A stretch of 64,000 nucleotides of DNA, taken from NCBI GenBank assembly GCA_030847615.1, contig JAUMIR010000005.1, positions 243,450,645 through 243,514,644 of the forward strand. Direction: 5' to 3'. This stretch comes from Gambelia wislizenii (lineage: Eukaryota; Chordata; Lepidosauria; Squamata; Crotaphytidae). Positions 1 through 11,518 of this stretch are shown piece by piece. Positions within the stretch are counted from its first letter, which is position 1. Each line of letters begins with the position of its first letter. The position numbers and the translations under genes are program-made. The notes beneath the pieces are model-generated. The model did not search any database, was not told where the DNA came from, and saw only the letters and a program-made list of their open reading frames with translations.

Positions 1-419
1 TCCAGGCTGTGAGGCCGTGTTCTGGAAGAGTTTATTCCTGATGTTTCACCTGCATCTGTGGCTGACATCTTCAGAGAATGGTGGCATAGGAGTGTGTGGG
101 GGGTTATATATTGTGAGTCCCTGTTGCAGAAGATATGTACCTTTGTGTATTTGGATGGCTAGTTTCTGGGGGTGGGGATATGCAAGGAGGATTAGTGTCT
201 ATTTAGTTAATGGTCCATTTAGATAATTGTCCACCTGGTTGGGACAGGGGGATTCCCAGCAGACAATAGACCATTAGCTAAATAGACACTAATCCTCCTT
301 GCATATCCCCCCCCCAAACTAGCCATCCAAATACACAAAGGTACATACCTTCTCCAACAGGGAGTCACAGTATATAACCCTCCCCACACACCCTATGCCA
401 CCATCTATGGTTCTATGAA
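1..419. mobile_element. Foldback element, copy 1 (cut by window edge)
   Basis: Positions 1-236 and 240-405 are inverted copies: the left arm contains GAGGATTAGTGTCTATTTAG and the right arm its complement, continuing through the CTAGCCATCCAAATAC region. The left end, GGCTGTGAGGCCGTGTTCTG, is the shared terminal arm of this family (other copies at 11322, 16789, 37441, 38431 and 61455). The right arm is truncated at about 405 and lacks the terminal part. Confidence 0.75.
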
Positions 420-2483
420 AGTAAATACAGAGACCTTCTGGAGAGTCTTTGCAAGTTGCAGCAACAAATCAATTAAGCATTGCACATTATAGCAAGCTGC
501 TGCTCTCATAGCCGAGCTGGAGATTTACACATAGTCCTTTCTTCTTGCCTAGAGCTAAGCCTACCAAAACTGGAGAACTTGAACTCTCCTCTCCTGCCTC
601 AAGATGACCCATGGAAACTAGAAACTCAGGGGACAGACCAGGCCCTGAAATCTGGCAATCCTAGCAGGCCTACCCTCCACAGACATGTAGTCAATGCATC
701 ATTTTTTGGCCAGTCTCTAAGCAGTGCTATTATGCAGAGTAGGGAATACCCAAATAGGGACTCAGTCTCTGGATGCCAGTTCCTAGTGTGTGTGGGGAGA
801 GCAAGCAACAGGCAACCATCTGGCTGGCCACTGCCAACAAATCAATGCAGATGGAAAAACCTGTTGGCCTGATCCATCAGGGCTCTTATAAAATTGGAAT
901 GCTATCAACCCAAAGGTACTCTTGAATTCTTAAAACTGAATTCTCTACATCTGTTTCATATAAATCCCATGGACTCATTTTGACAATGTGTAAATGATGC
1001 TGCCTAGTTAAATTCATTTTAAATGAAGTAAGTTTTAGATTTGAATAAATGTTGCCTTATTGTTAAATAGGTGTTACAGATTTTTAATGGTCCTGTCAAC
1101 TGATTCATTGCTTTTTGCTTATTCATTGTCTTCCCTTTTCACAGAGCTGTTGATGGATAAACTAATTGAAATAAATATTTTAGCTTCAGTGTTTCACCTT
1201 AGGCCATATTTTTTATCTAATGGAGCTAGCTCTTTCTCTTAACTGATAAACACAAGCAAAATTCATTTCTTCCTTGAAAAATGATCCTAAATGCCTCTGA
1301 ATCTAGAGACATACATAAATTGTTCATTGTTATTAGTAATCATTCATAGTGATATAATAACAATGATTTGGCATTCATGTCTTTGCTTTTAATGAAGATA
1401 TTGAAATAAGAGGAGATTTGGCACAGTCCTAAACTAATAACCTGTCACCTGTTCTGAAAGAAGCTCCATCGAATATGCCAAAAGACACAAAGTCTAGAGA
1501 CACAAAAGAGAATCCTCCCCCCATCTTGGAACTGAAGGTGGTATGACAGAGACATTGATCCTTATATTGTACATACTCAGGCATGTTGTCTGCATCTGGC
1601 ACCAGTATCAGACCACTTACACTTGACACCTGGGTCTATGATCCTTAGTTATAATTCCACCAAATGCCACAGAGTACTTTGGTCCTTTCCAGATCTGTTG
1701 GAGTACAGCTCCTACCATGTCCCAGTCTAGATGGTAAATGGCTGTGTTGGCTTAGGACGATAGGATTTGCAGTCCTAAACATCTGTAATTACACTAACTC
1801 TAGAGTAGGCTATATTGGAGTGATACAATGCTGAGTACTCCAGAGCATTTTGGAAAGCTAAATGGCAGCTTATAGGAATGGGTACAGAACCTGGGATCAT
1901 CTACTGAGGCTGAGTAGTGTGAGACTCTCACAGCTCATAGTGAAATTGTAGAATGCATTGTAGAATCCACATTGTAGAATCCACAAAACATAGTGATGGC
2001 CATAACTTTGGATGGCTTTCTAAGGGGTGTGGCAAATTCATGGAGAATAAGGCAACTACAATTAAAACTACTAGTTCTGTAGCTTAAATATATTACCTGG
2101 GTATACTTGTTAGTGAGGAAAATGAGTGGGATAGACACTCATGTTCTGCTTGTGGGCTTCCCATTGGCATCTGGGTTGGTCATTGCAAAAGCAGAATGCT
2201 TGACTGCCTAGACATTTGGTTTCATCCATCCATCTTATGTTACAGCGTTTTTGTCACAACAATGCAACCTTGACATGAAATATAAACACAAGTGGCCCAC
2301 CCATATGGACCTTTGTCCCGTTGCTCCCCTTAGATCTGGAGCCTGCACCATATATTACCCTGTTGATGTTGTTCACTAGTCTCGCAGGTTTTGTAGTGTT
2401 TCAGAAGCCTGCACGATTCTGTTTGACTATGGACACCTGTGATGGATGTTGTTGACTTTTTATTTAAAAGATTGATCATTGTC

Positions 2484-2531
2484 CTGGAAGTGGACAATGG
2501 ATGGACAATGGACAATGAATGGACAATGGAA
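2484..2531. repeat. Short tandem repeat, ATGGACA-type unit
   Basis: Roughly five imperfect copies of a 7-15 bp unit built on TGGACAATGG occur in direct repetition. No gene overlaps it. Confidence 0.7.
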
Positions 2532-3433
2532 GTGAAAAGCAAGGAACCATGCTGATTGACCAGTGATGCTTCTGCAATCTAAAATGCCGGGTGGCTCTTT
2601 GGAAAATGAAACCTTGAGCTGTGAGACAAGAAGCTGAGTCTTCTCCTGTGAACCAGGGACAAACACATTTGTCAGGTGACAGGTTTGAGTTGGCATGGAA
2701 AAATACTAAGAACTGCAAAATAGTTATATAGTCTTGCTCATTAGGCATGGAAATCAAGGGAGCCTGAAAGGGTAAACAAGGGGGACTATTTGAGAATCTG
2801 AGCTGCGTAAGTGACGTCAGCCTGGAAAAGGGAAGATGACCATTATAACCTACGTTTTTTGAATATTAACAGATTGTTTTACATTTCTAGGAGTCCTGTT
2901 TGCAATTTTTCAGTAACAGAATATTGGAGGTGGGAAGCGAAGAATGAGAATTGATCATATTGATAACTTGGGTCCCCCTCCCAGCTATAATGCTGTGTTT
3001 TTAACTCACAAATTGTAAGATAAATAGTTTTTCAGTAATGACATATTTTTAATATAATAGAACTTATGGGAATGGTATGATCTCAGAAATATAAATAACA
3101 TTGTGGTTAATTCCTTTACTTTTAAGACAAAAAAAAGTGCAACATAACTGCTGTGATCCATGAGCAAAATCCAAAAACAGGATTGGGTAATAGCTTTATT
3201 GGATCACTAAAATATCATAAAAATCAGAGAAAGCTTTCTGGAGTTTTCTCCATAATAACTCCTACATTTTGTGCCTACATGTGTGTTGGGGGGGGGTGAT
3301 GATTTGTTAAGAAAAATCTACATGGGAAATCTTTAGGACAGGCACTTAAAAGACACCTGAGTCATATCTGCAAGGCTCTATTGTAGCATCAGAAGAGCTG
3401 GGGACGGGGTAGCAGCCAAAGGTTAAACACTAT

Positions 3434-3650
3434 TGTTGTTGTGTGCCTTCAAGTCCTTCAGACTTATGACGACCCTAGGACAAACCTGTCATGGGGTTTT
3501 CTTGGCAAGATTTGTTCAGAAGGGGTTTGTCTTTGTCTTCCTCTGAGGCTGAGAGAGTATGACTTGCCCAAGGTCACCCAGCAGTGACTTGAACCCTGGG
3601 CTTCACAGTTGTAGCCCCACACTCAAACCACTACACCATGCTGGCTCTCC
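3434..3650 (-). mobile_element. tRNA-derived SINE with BovB-like tail (Sauria-SINE type)
   Basis: On the plus strand it begins with the complement of the (CAA)n tail (TTGTTGTTGTG), then TGCCTTCAAGTC and TCAGACTTATGACGACCCTA, the BovB-like 3' end. It closes with the complement of a tRNA-like head (CCAAGGTCACCCAG, CTCAAACCACTACACCATG). The same layout recurs at about ten other sites here. Confidence 0.85.
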
Positions 3651-3880
3651 TTAAGTACTATAGACTTGTTTTAATAAATAATTGTGGGGGTGACTGACGG
3701 GATTTAGATGTAGGGCAGGATACCATTATGGAGATCTATTAAGAATCAGATAAGATAAGATAGTAAAGTGAGGTTTCTAGGTAGCCAAGAGAGCAAAGGG
3801 TGGTTCATGCATTTGCATGGGGTAAAAAGTAACATATCTTTCAACTGTCCCAACATAGCAGGGAGAGGCCTGATTAGATT

Positions 3881-3975
3881 CTCATAGGATCGTAGAGTTG
3901 GAAGACACCACAAGGGCCATCTAATCTATTCATTCAGAGCATGCAACTGCTTGTCCATTGCCACATCATGGAAAG
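3881..3975 (-). mobile_element. CR1 3' end fragment
   Basis: The plus strand reads CATAGGATCGTAGAGTTGGA then CCACAAGGGCCATCTAATC, the complement of the CR1 3' terminus seen in sense at 5100-5158. Confidence 0.7.
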
Positions 3976-4159
3976 TTGGGGCGAGGGGGGGACTAATGTC
4001 CCTTAAAACAAGATGCATAGGAGATGAGGTTGCAGCTTGTTAGGTGCCATGGAAAACTCATTTTAGCTTGGGGAAACCCTTTGCCAACATCAATTTTTAA
4101 GATTTTATTTTTTAAAATTTGGGAGCCTTGTAGCAAAAACATTAGTTTTCTCTGACAAA

Positions 4160-4272
4160 GCATGCTAGTGTTTCACCAAACTATAAATCCCAGGATTCCA
4201 TAGCAAAGAGCCATGGCAAATAATCTAGTTTCAAACTGGATTATTTGTTTAGTCTGGATGCACCTTGGGTAT
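4160..4272. mobile_element. Fragment of a palindromic hAT-like MITE
   Basis: Contains CTATAAATCCCAGGATTCCA and CAAATAATCTAGTTTCAAAC followed by its inverted partner GGATTATTTG. The same elements recur at 42640-42800. Confidence 0.5.
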
Positions 4273-4689
4273 CATTGTCTATCCACAGGGAATGGCTATC
4301 CCTGATATCCTCCCATTTGTCTGCCATACATGGCAGAAGCCGTTCTGGGCATCACCTCCTTTGCCATGCCGTGTGGTCCATGGCCAGTTTTAGGTGAAGG
4401 AGGCATGGGCTTCTCCTCCTCTTCCTCACTTTCCTGGGGGCGAACTTGTCCCGGGAATTAGAGCTTGGCAGGCACCTTTGAAAGGTGCTGTACACGGTAT
4501 ATGGCCAGAGGCTCCTGCTATTTCTCAAAAGACTGGACTTGAGGGGCTGGTTGCTCAAGGGGCAGTGTTGGGCAGGAAGGGTGGTTTTGATTCCCTGTAA
4601 CAACCAGCCCCTCATGACCTGAGCTCAGCTGGCATGTCAGTCCATACTGGCAGAGGTGCTCTCCTTTCTGGGACTATATGACAAAGTAC

Positions 4690-5158
4690 ATTGAGGCAAC
4701 ATTGACAAGCTAGTGTGTGTCGAGAGGAGGGCAACCAAAATGGTAAAAGGTCTGGAAGCCATACCCTATGAGGAGCGGCTTAGGAAGCTTGGCATGTTTA
4801 GCCTGGAGAAGAGAAGGTTAAGAGGGGACCTGATAGCCATATTTAAATATTTGAAGGGATGGCATATTGAGGATGGAGGAAGCTTGTTTTCTGTGGCTCC
4901 AGAGACTAGGATAAGGAACAATGGGTTCCAACTACAGGAAAAGAGATTCCATCTAAACATTAGGAAGAATTTCCTAACTGTAAGAGGTGTTCAGCAATGG
5001 AACACACTGCCTTGGAATGTGGAGTTTCCTTCTTTGAAGGTTTGTAAACAGAGGCTGGATGGCCATCTGTCGAGCATGCTTTGATTGTGTGTTCCTGTGT
5101 GGCAGGGGGTTGGACTAGATGGCCCTTGTGGTCTCTTCCAACTCTATGATTCTATGAA
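4690..5158 (+). mobile_element. CR1 LINE 3' end (RT C-terminus plus 3' UTR)
   Basis: The fragment encodes the C-terminal end of the CR1 reverse-transcriptase ORF: RRATKMVKGLEAIPYEERL, then FSLEKRRLRGDLIAIFKYLK and LNIRKNFLTVRGVQQWNTLP. It finishes with a typical CR1 3' UTR, including TGGACTAGATGGCCCTTGTG and terminal CTATGATTCTATGA. The N-terminal RT and endonuclease are missing (5' truncation, the rule for CR1). One frame is open across 4713-5084, so this copy is relatively young. Confidence 0.9.
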
Positions 5159-5973
5159 CTCTGCCTAACAGAGATGCCCCCAGAGGAACCACAGCTTCCA
5201 TTTCTTCATTTGTTATTCTCCTTGTTTGAGACTTTTTTCTTTTTGAAGTTGTCTTCTTTAAGAGGTATATAGCATTGATACTAACATGGTGCAGTTTTCT
5301 TCAGCATGGAAATGTGGTGTGGATTTCTTTGGCCATTTTTTTTTTGCAGATAATTTTGTTGGATTTAACAGTCTTGATAAAATTAACCCTTTTGTGTTTT
5401 TTGAGACTTGGGAATAAAAATGACGCCTACTTGGAAGAATTCCCACAGTTTTTGGAAGAAATAAAATGGGCACAAAGCAATGCCCACATTTTAAAATGGG
5501 AATGGCTAAAATTTGCATGATTGAAGTAATATGCACCAACACTGTGGAGAAAATTTGTAAATTAGGTAAAACAAATACATAAATAAATGTTCACATTAGG
5601 TGAAAGTATTAAATTTTGTGAAAAATAATGAAATTTTGCCACTAGATATGAAACCAGGATGGGAAGAAAATGTAGGTGGGATCTGGAAAAAACGCAACCA
5701 AATCAAGACAGAGAGATTTTCACATCCCTAGACAGAAACAATTTTAATGACATATAATTTATTGACATATAATTTAATAATATATAATAAATAATTTTAA
5801 TAACATATTTTTTATTTCATTTTAATTTTTATAAAACATATAGTACAATAATCTACATTAAAAAGTTAAGGAAAAAGGAAAAAACAAAGAACAAACAAGC
5901 CTGAAAATAAAACAGAAACAATACAGTATACAATCTTTCCACATCTTCCTCCCACCACCACCACCGTTATAAT

Positions 5974-6060
5974 AAAGAAACATCTTTGTTTATTAATTTA
6001 AGTTATAAACCTTGCTTGTTAGAACATAAAAGAGTAATACTTATTCATAACTCTTGCATT
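5974..6060 (+). repeat. Left copy of an ~85-bp direct repeat
   Basis: AAAGAAACATCTTTGTTTAT through AGAGTAATACTTATTCATAA is repeated with few changes at 7606-7690. The two copies flank the GC-rich transposon and a LINE fragment (see findings). Confidence 0.75.
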
Positions 6061-6230
6061 GTCATCAAAGACTAATAGATTTAGAAGCTATTGAATGGCT
6101 TTCTACATTACAAAACCATAAACTATTTTATTATCTTTTAAACAGCCTACTATCCCAGCCATGATACTTAAGATGAGATCATATTTAGCATCTTTTCAAA
6201 TTTCCCCTACTAGCATTTTTTAGGAGGAAA

Positions 6231-7023
6231 TACAGTCGTCCCTTCACATTCGCGGGGGTTCCGTTCCGCGGACCCCCGCGAATGTGAAAAATCCGCGAAT
6301 AACGACTCCCCCCTCCCTCCCCAGGCCTTCGTGGGGCCTAGCAAGGCCCCGCGGAGGCCTCCCCGGCCCTTCCTCCCTCCCTCCCCAGGCCTTCGCGGGG
6401 CCGCCGGAGGGCCTCCGGGGGTCCCACGAAGGCCTCGCCACCCCTCCCCAGGCCTTCGCGGCGCCTCCGGAGGGCCTCCGGGGGTCCCGCGAAGGCCTCG
6501 CCACCCCTCCCCAGGCCTTCGTGGGGCCTTCGGAGGGCCTCCGGGGGTCCCGCGAAGGCCTCGCCACCCCTCCCCAGCCCTTCGCGGCGCCTCCGGAGGG
6601 CCTCCGGGGGTCCCGCGAAGGCCTTGCCACCCCTCCCCAGGCCTTCGCGGGGCCTCCGGAGGGCCTCCGGGGGTCCCGCGAAGGCCTTGCCACCCCTCCC
6701 CAGGCCTTCGCGGCGCCTCTGGAGGGCCTCCAGGGGTCCCGCGAAGGCCTCGCCACCCCTCCCCAGGCCTTCGCAGGGCCTCCGGAGGGCCTCCGGGGTC
6801 CCGTGAAGGCCTCGCCACCCCTCCCCACCCACTCCCCAGGCCTTCATGGGGCCTTCGGAGCGCCTCCGGGGGCCCCGTGGAGGCCTCCCCGCTCCCTCCA
6901 GGTCTTTCACGGGGCCCCTGGAGGCCCCATGTCACGGTTTTGGGGGGGGCGGGGGGCCCTCCCAAAACCGCGAATAACCAAAACCGCGAATGTCAAGTTC
7001 GCGAATGTGGAGGGGCAACTGTA
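6231..7023. mobile_element. TA-flanked pogo/Tigger-like non-autonomous transposon containing a GC-rich minisatellite
   Basis: The element runs from CAGTCGTCCCTTCACATTCG (6233) to the complement of CAGTTGCCCCTCCACATTCG (ending 7021), with TA on both sides. The ends fit the Tc1/mariner-pogo superfamily. Just inside the left end is a near-perfect hairpin (6244-6289, arms ending in CGCGGGGGT / ACCCCCGCG). The centre is filled by 63-bp GC-rich tandem repeats, not by a transposase gene. Confidence 0.8.
6388..6900. repeat. 63-bp GC-rich, CpG-dense minisatellite
   Basis: GGCCTTCG-type unit starts fall at 6388, 6451, 6514, 6577, 6640, 6703 and 6766, exactly 63 nt apart, with a last diverged unit near 6839. 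Each unit is itself partly palindromic (GGCCTTCGCGG ... CCGCGAAGGCC). Because 63 is divisible by three and the unit lacks stops, long frames stay open on both strands; these are not genes. Confidence 0.92.
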
Positions 7024-7045
7024 GTTAACCCTTTAGTTGCTATTG

Positions 7046-7605
7046 CTATACAGTACATAGTCACTGTAACTGAGTGCACTTGCCCATGTGGGGAAATGGG
7101 AGTAGAAACTATTTTACACATACTGTTACACTGTAAATTTTATGAGGATATTAGGTCAATTTATATTGCACCTATAATATAAAAACTTCCACGGTATACA
7201 GAAAACTCTTGTGTGAATCATTTACTTCAGGATTTAAATCCTTATATTACATGCATAGATGCTAAATTTTGTGTTGCTGCAATGAAAATGAGACAAATCC
7301 AGATAAAAAATATCTCCCTATCTTAAATGTATTATTGTTTCGGTATCATTATTATTTTAAATCTGAAATTTTTAATCAATAAGTTGTTAGGTGAAAGACA
7401 ATTGTTATTTTATTTTATTTTATTATATAATTCTAATATATTAGGTTTATTCCATAAGATAACAAAAATATTAACAAAGGCATAGGAGAGTGAACACTTT
7501 ATTACTATTTGTCATTTTGTAGCTTATCTTCTCAATTGTATTTTGTATCTGTTTTTAAATTTTACTGGTTATTGACCAAATAAAATGTATGTATGTATGA
7601 AGAAA
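7046..7605 (+). pseudogene. LINE ORF2 C-terminal fragment and 3' UTR
   Basis: Translation gives CTCPCGEMGVETILHILLHC then KFYEDIRSIYIAPII, and in continuing frames RYTENSCVNHLLQDLNPYIT and AKFCVAAMKMRQ. This is the cysteine/histidine C-terminal segment of a non-LTR retrotransposon ORF2. It contains stops and ends in an AT-rich tail, CCAAATAAAATGTATGTATG. The clade is not assigned. Confidence 0.6.
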
Positions 7606-7690
7606 CAGCTTAGTTTATTAATTTAAGCTGTAAACCTTGGTTGTTAGAACATAAAAGAGTAATACTTATTCATAACTCTTTCAGAATGCT
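7606..7690 (+). repeat. Right copy of the ~85-bp direct repeat
   Basis: Partner of 5974-6060: both contain TTTATTAATTTAAG and GTTAGAACATAAAAGAGTAA. It starts directly after the ATGT-rich tail of the LINE fragment. Confidence 0.75.
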
Positions 7691-8000
7691 GTCTAGAAAG
7701 AAGCAAATTTGTTTTTAACTACTGTGTGACAGGCCAAAATTCAATGAGTTCAGAATTCCTTTTGAGAGAGAAAAAATTCCTGGGTTCCATTTTGTATAAC
7801 TTATCAGAAACATACATCATTACAAGATATCAGGATACTGCAATGGAGAGCCACCTGCGTTTATGTGTGTGTATTTGTTAAGGCAATCATCTCAGATTGG
7901 AAAGGTACTAAATCTTACCTTGAAAAATTTCAGCTGTGTTTTCATTTTCACGTTAAATATTAAGCAGCACATTAAGTCTTGAATTGGCATCCGCATTGGG

Positions 8001-8605
8001 AAGGGACCACAGCAGAGCACATGCTGTGTATGCAGAAGATCCCACATTCAGTTGCTGAGATGTCCAGGTAGGACTGGAAAAAGACCCTTCTCTGAAATCT
8101 TAGAACTCTATAGCCAGTTACTATACAGCCTATAATATAGAACGGTGGAGTGTCATTGCCCCTTCGTGGGCTGCATCCTCCCCACAACAACAACCAAACA
8201 GACCTTCTCTGTTGACAGTATCTCAGCCAAAATGGGGACAAGAAGAAGCAGATATCAGGGTGTTTTGTATTTTAGGTGTGCATTTTGGTACACCTGGGGT
8301 GGTTTGGGTGTGAGTTTATGGCAAGAAGTTGAATGTCTATCTCTCAGGAGTGTTTTAGCTGTGTATTCCTGCATGGGTGGGGATTCAACTAGCTGGCCCT
8401 TGTGGTCCCTTTCCAGTTTTATGATTCTGTGAAAAATTGTGCCCAAATTGGGGAGGGGGCTTAGGGGTGGGTTGGGGGCCTGGTGGGGGATTTGGGGGCA
8501 CAAAAGTCAAACTGAGGGGCTATAGTTTCTTCACCCCTGTTATAGACCACACTAAGACAGATGAGCCAATGGTCTGACCTATGAGGTGGCTTCCTTTGTT
8601 CTTTG
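8001..8605 (+). mobile_element. tRNA-Ala-like-headed SINE, split by later insertion
   Basis: The head and body lie at 8001-8125 (AGAGCACATGCTGTGTATGC, then TGTCCAGGTAGGACTGG). The tail, GAGCCAATGGTCTGACC followed by GTGGCTTCCTTTGTTC, resumes near 8540-8605. Compare the undivided copy at 44213-44405. The interruption includes a CR1 fragment. Confidence 0.6.
8300..8434 (+). mobile_element. CR1 3' terminal fragment
   Basis: Contains TCAACTAGCTGGCCCTTGTG followed by TTTTATGATTCTGTGA, a diverged CR1 3' end; it lies inside the split SINE. Confidence 0.65.
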
Positions 8606-8959
8606 AACTTGGGCTGGGTAACACATCACCCTGCAAATGTTTCGGGAGTGTTACTGCGTTGGACTTGGCCTTGCTCGATGCATGTAAATAGTGAGTCTGT
8701 GTTGGTTCTTTAAAAATGTTTTAATTTTTTAACCGCTGCTTTTATAAGAAGTTAATTGTTTTAAGTAGATTTCCTGACAATTTCCCCCTCTTTTAAAAAA
8801 AACTATAGATTATTTAATGATATCCTGAAAATAATTTTAACTATTGTACTATCTACTTTCTGGTATTGACCATAATGATTTTGACCAGCTAGAGTTACAG
8901 CCATTTGGGTATTTCTCCTACTTCAACCGATTCTCTTCCTATTTTAAAAAAAAAAAAAA

Positions 8960-9215
8960 GGGGGGGGACACAAAAATGTCATCATACTTTACACCAGTAA
9001 TAGACACAAATGCAGCAGAGATTGACTCTTCCTCAGAACCTGTCTTAGTTTGGACTCTGGAGTATGACCACATTTTGATTGCACTTCAGCCAGAGGGATC
9101 TATTGATTGAGCAGCATAAATTGCTTTTGCTAAAAATGTTAACTGTTTAGCTGAATGGGAAAATAAAAAAATACCAGATGACCTAACTGACAATGAAAGA
9201 GAGGATTTTACACAG
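8960..9215 (+). pseudogene. Decayed coding-like stretch, unidentified
   Basis: The frame reads SSEPVLVWTLEYDHILIALQ, then after stops IAFAKNVNCLAEWENKKIPD and DLTDNERED. The codon pattern looks like former protein-coding sequence with several stops. I do not recognise the protein; a retrotransposon ORF1 or a processed pseudogene are both possible. It follows an A-rich then G-rich run at 8945-8967. Confidence 0.25.
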
Positions 9216-11321
9216 TACCCCTAGAACTGAACTGTGGTTAACGTTAACTGTGCCTTGTTGTTACAACATGGTTTGAATTTGCCTTCTTTTAAGCAAACCA
9301 TAGTTAACATCTAATACAGGTTGCTAGCTTTGCATAACATGACAAGCTGCAGGTAATCTAAACTAGAAGCAAAAGCTTGCAAACCCTACTTGACCATACC
9401 AAAGAATTAGAAGGTAGGAAAGTAAGCAAGGCTGAGGCTCACTACAGTGCATTATTGTCATCCTAAACTGTGCTTTAGAATGACATTTGAATTGGGTGTC
9501 TCTCAGAGGATGCTTCTGTTTAACAGAGTCAACTTAACATGGTTTGTTCCATATATTTTTGCCTAATGAGAAGATTCCCCCCCCCCCATTATTTCTACTC
9601 CCTTTTAATCTGCTATCACAACACTAACTCTCTCTCTCTGTGGGAGACAACTTGGGAGAGCTGTCCCTTGCTTCATCCTGTGGCACATTTGTATTCTTGT
9701 CTTTGTGACATCATAGTGTGTTGCCATGGAAATGATTGAGGTGTCCTAAAAATTAGTGTTACGGGGTCACTGAAAAGATAGGGGTAAAATCTGAAGTGTG
9801 GTTTATGGTCTGAAGTGCTCTGTAAGTCAACAGTAAGCCAGGAGCACTCAGTAGGAAGCTACTAGGGTTAAAACTAGTTTGAGGCAACACAGATTAGTTT
9901 TCCCTAGTCATTTTTTTTACTATAGTTCACACTCCTTAAAATTGCACATCAAAATACATATTTACACCTGTTTTTTTAACCCTTTCATTTTAATGACAGC
10001 TATGATTCCTTCTCTTGCCAAACCACAAATAATTTTTCCCACTGCAAGATTAAAAGGAAGACTACAGTTTGATGTCTGGTAGAAGCACACATGTTGGTGA
10101 AAATGAAAGGAAGAAATCCTTTGCACCTGTGCACGTGCTCTGCTTCTTTTAGGTGTGCAAGTGTCTATGTTGCATCATAGCCTTTGGGTGTTATGCTTAG
10201 TGATATGCTTTCTGTGTTGTTTTGTTTTTGGCAGGGGAGAAGGGAATTTAGATGTAAATCTGTTCTACCCGCTAGTGAGGTCTGCAGGGAGGAAAAATCC
10301 ATGCTATCAGAACTATCATTGTGCACAGTTATCTGAGAGTAAGTCTCACTGAACACAGTGGGACTTACCTCTGGTAAAAATACCTAAGGATAGGTTGTCA
10401 CTTAGTAAAACAGCTTACTAGAATATCATCATGTTTTGGCAACTTTTTCTCCCAGTTGGTAGCTGGGTTAGAAGCAGTTTTAATAGCAGTGGTTTTCTCT
10501 GTCCCCTGCCCCTGGATCTGTCAAACCACCTAAGGTACAACATGTCTTGCTAAAAAACAAACAAACAAATCCTTCTGTTAAAATAAGAGAGACATCCCCC
10601 ACTCCCAGAAAAAAAAAGCTAGCATCAAAAGAACAAACCCAATACCCTTAGTTCTGCCACAATCAAATGTGAGTTAACAAGCAGATGAGCCTTATACGTA
10701 ACTCTTTCACAGTTGGACACATAGAAACTGCTGTCACTATTACATGCTGATCAAACCCATCAGTTCACTTTAAAGCATCACAGAAAAGGTCAGACTTGCA
10801 GCATCTGAGAGATGTCTAGTTCTGATTTGGTCAGGACAAATAGTTTGGCTGGCACACTGGACATACTTAGGCACACAAACCATGTAATAGGTAAAGCTGA
10901 ATAGAAAAATGTCTTATTGGTTTTATGTCTCAGTTGAAAATATAGGTTTGTATCTGCCGAGCACATCACAGAGTACACGAGGGCACATTAGAAATGTAGT
11001 TCTTCACTAATTTTTTTTCCTTGAAGGAGCAATGAGTAATTTTAACAAATTTATTCCTGCTGTGACAAAGTCTTTGAAGACCATGCAGTTTTTGAAGTTT
11101 ATTTGCAATTCTGGGCTTATTCTGCACAAATTTCACACATAAGTTTGTTGTTGTTGTTGTTTTGGTTTGGTTTTTTTCACAGAAGACAGCATTTTCTGTG
11201 CAGGAAGCAGCCATGTTGTTTCCTGCACAAAAAATGTTTTCTATGAAAACCAACCATGTGCACATTTAGCACAGAATAAACCCACAATTATAGCATTTTC
11301 TGTGCAAGAAATAATATTTTT

Positions 11322-11518
11322 ATAGGTTTTTTTGTGGGGTTTTTTCCAGGCTGTGAGGGCATGTTCTAGAAGAGTTCGTTGCTGATGTTTTGCCTGCATT
11401 GGTGGCTGGCATCTTCAGAGATGCAGGTGAAGTTTCAGGAATAAACTCTTCCAGAACTCGGCCTCACAGCCTGGAAAAAAAACACGAAAAACCTATGGAT
11501 GCCACCTTCAACTTCACA
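11322..11518 (+). mobile_element. Foldback element, copy 2, with 11-bp target duplication
   Basis: Terminal arms GGCTGTGAGGGCATGTTCTA and the complement (AGAACTCGGCCTCACAGCC) enclose a short centre. The 3' extension ACCTATGGATGCCACCTTCA is followed by ACTTCAC. Flanking direct repeats ATAATATTTTT lie at 11311-11321 and 11519-11529. Confidence 0.82.

Noticed and set aside
6388..6839. CRISPR-like regular spacing
   Set aside because: The whole 63-bp unit is repeated with no unique spacers, in vertebrate DNA.
6210..7182. Open frames of 190-283 codons, Pro/Gly/Arg-rich, on both strands
   Set aside because: They arise from a 63-bp tandem unit (a multiple of three without stops) in a transposon; all frames are open at once and no domain is present.
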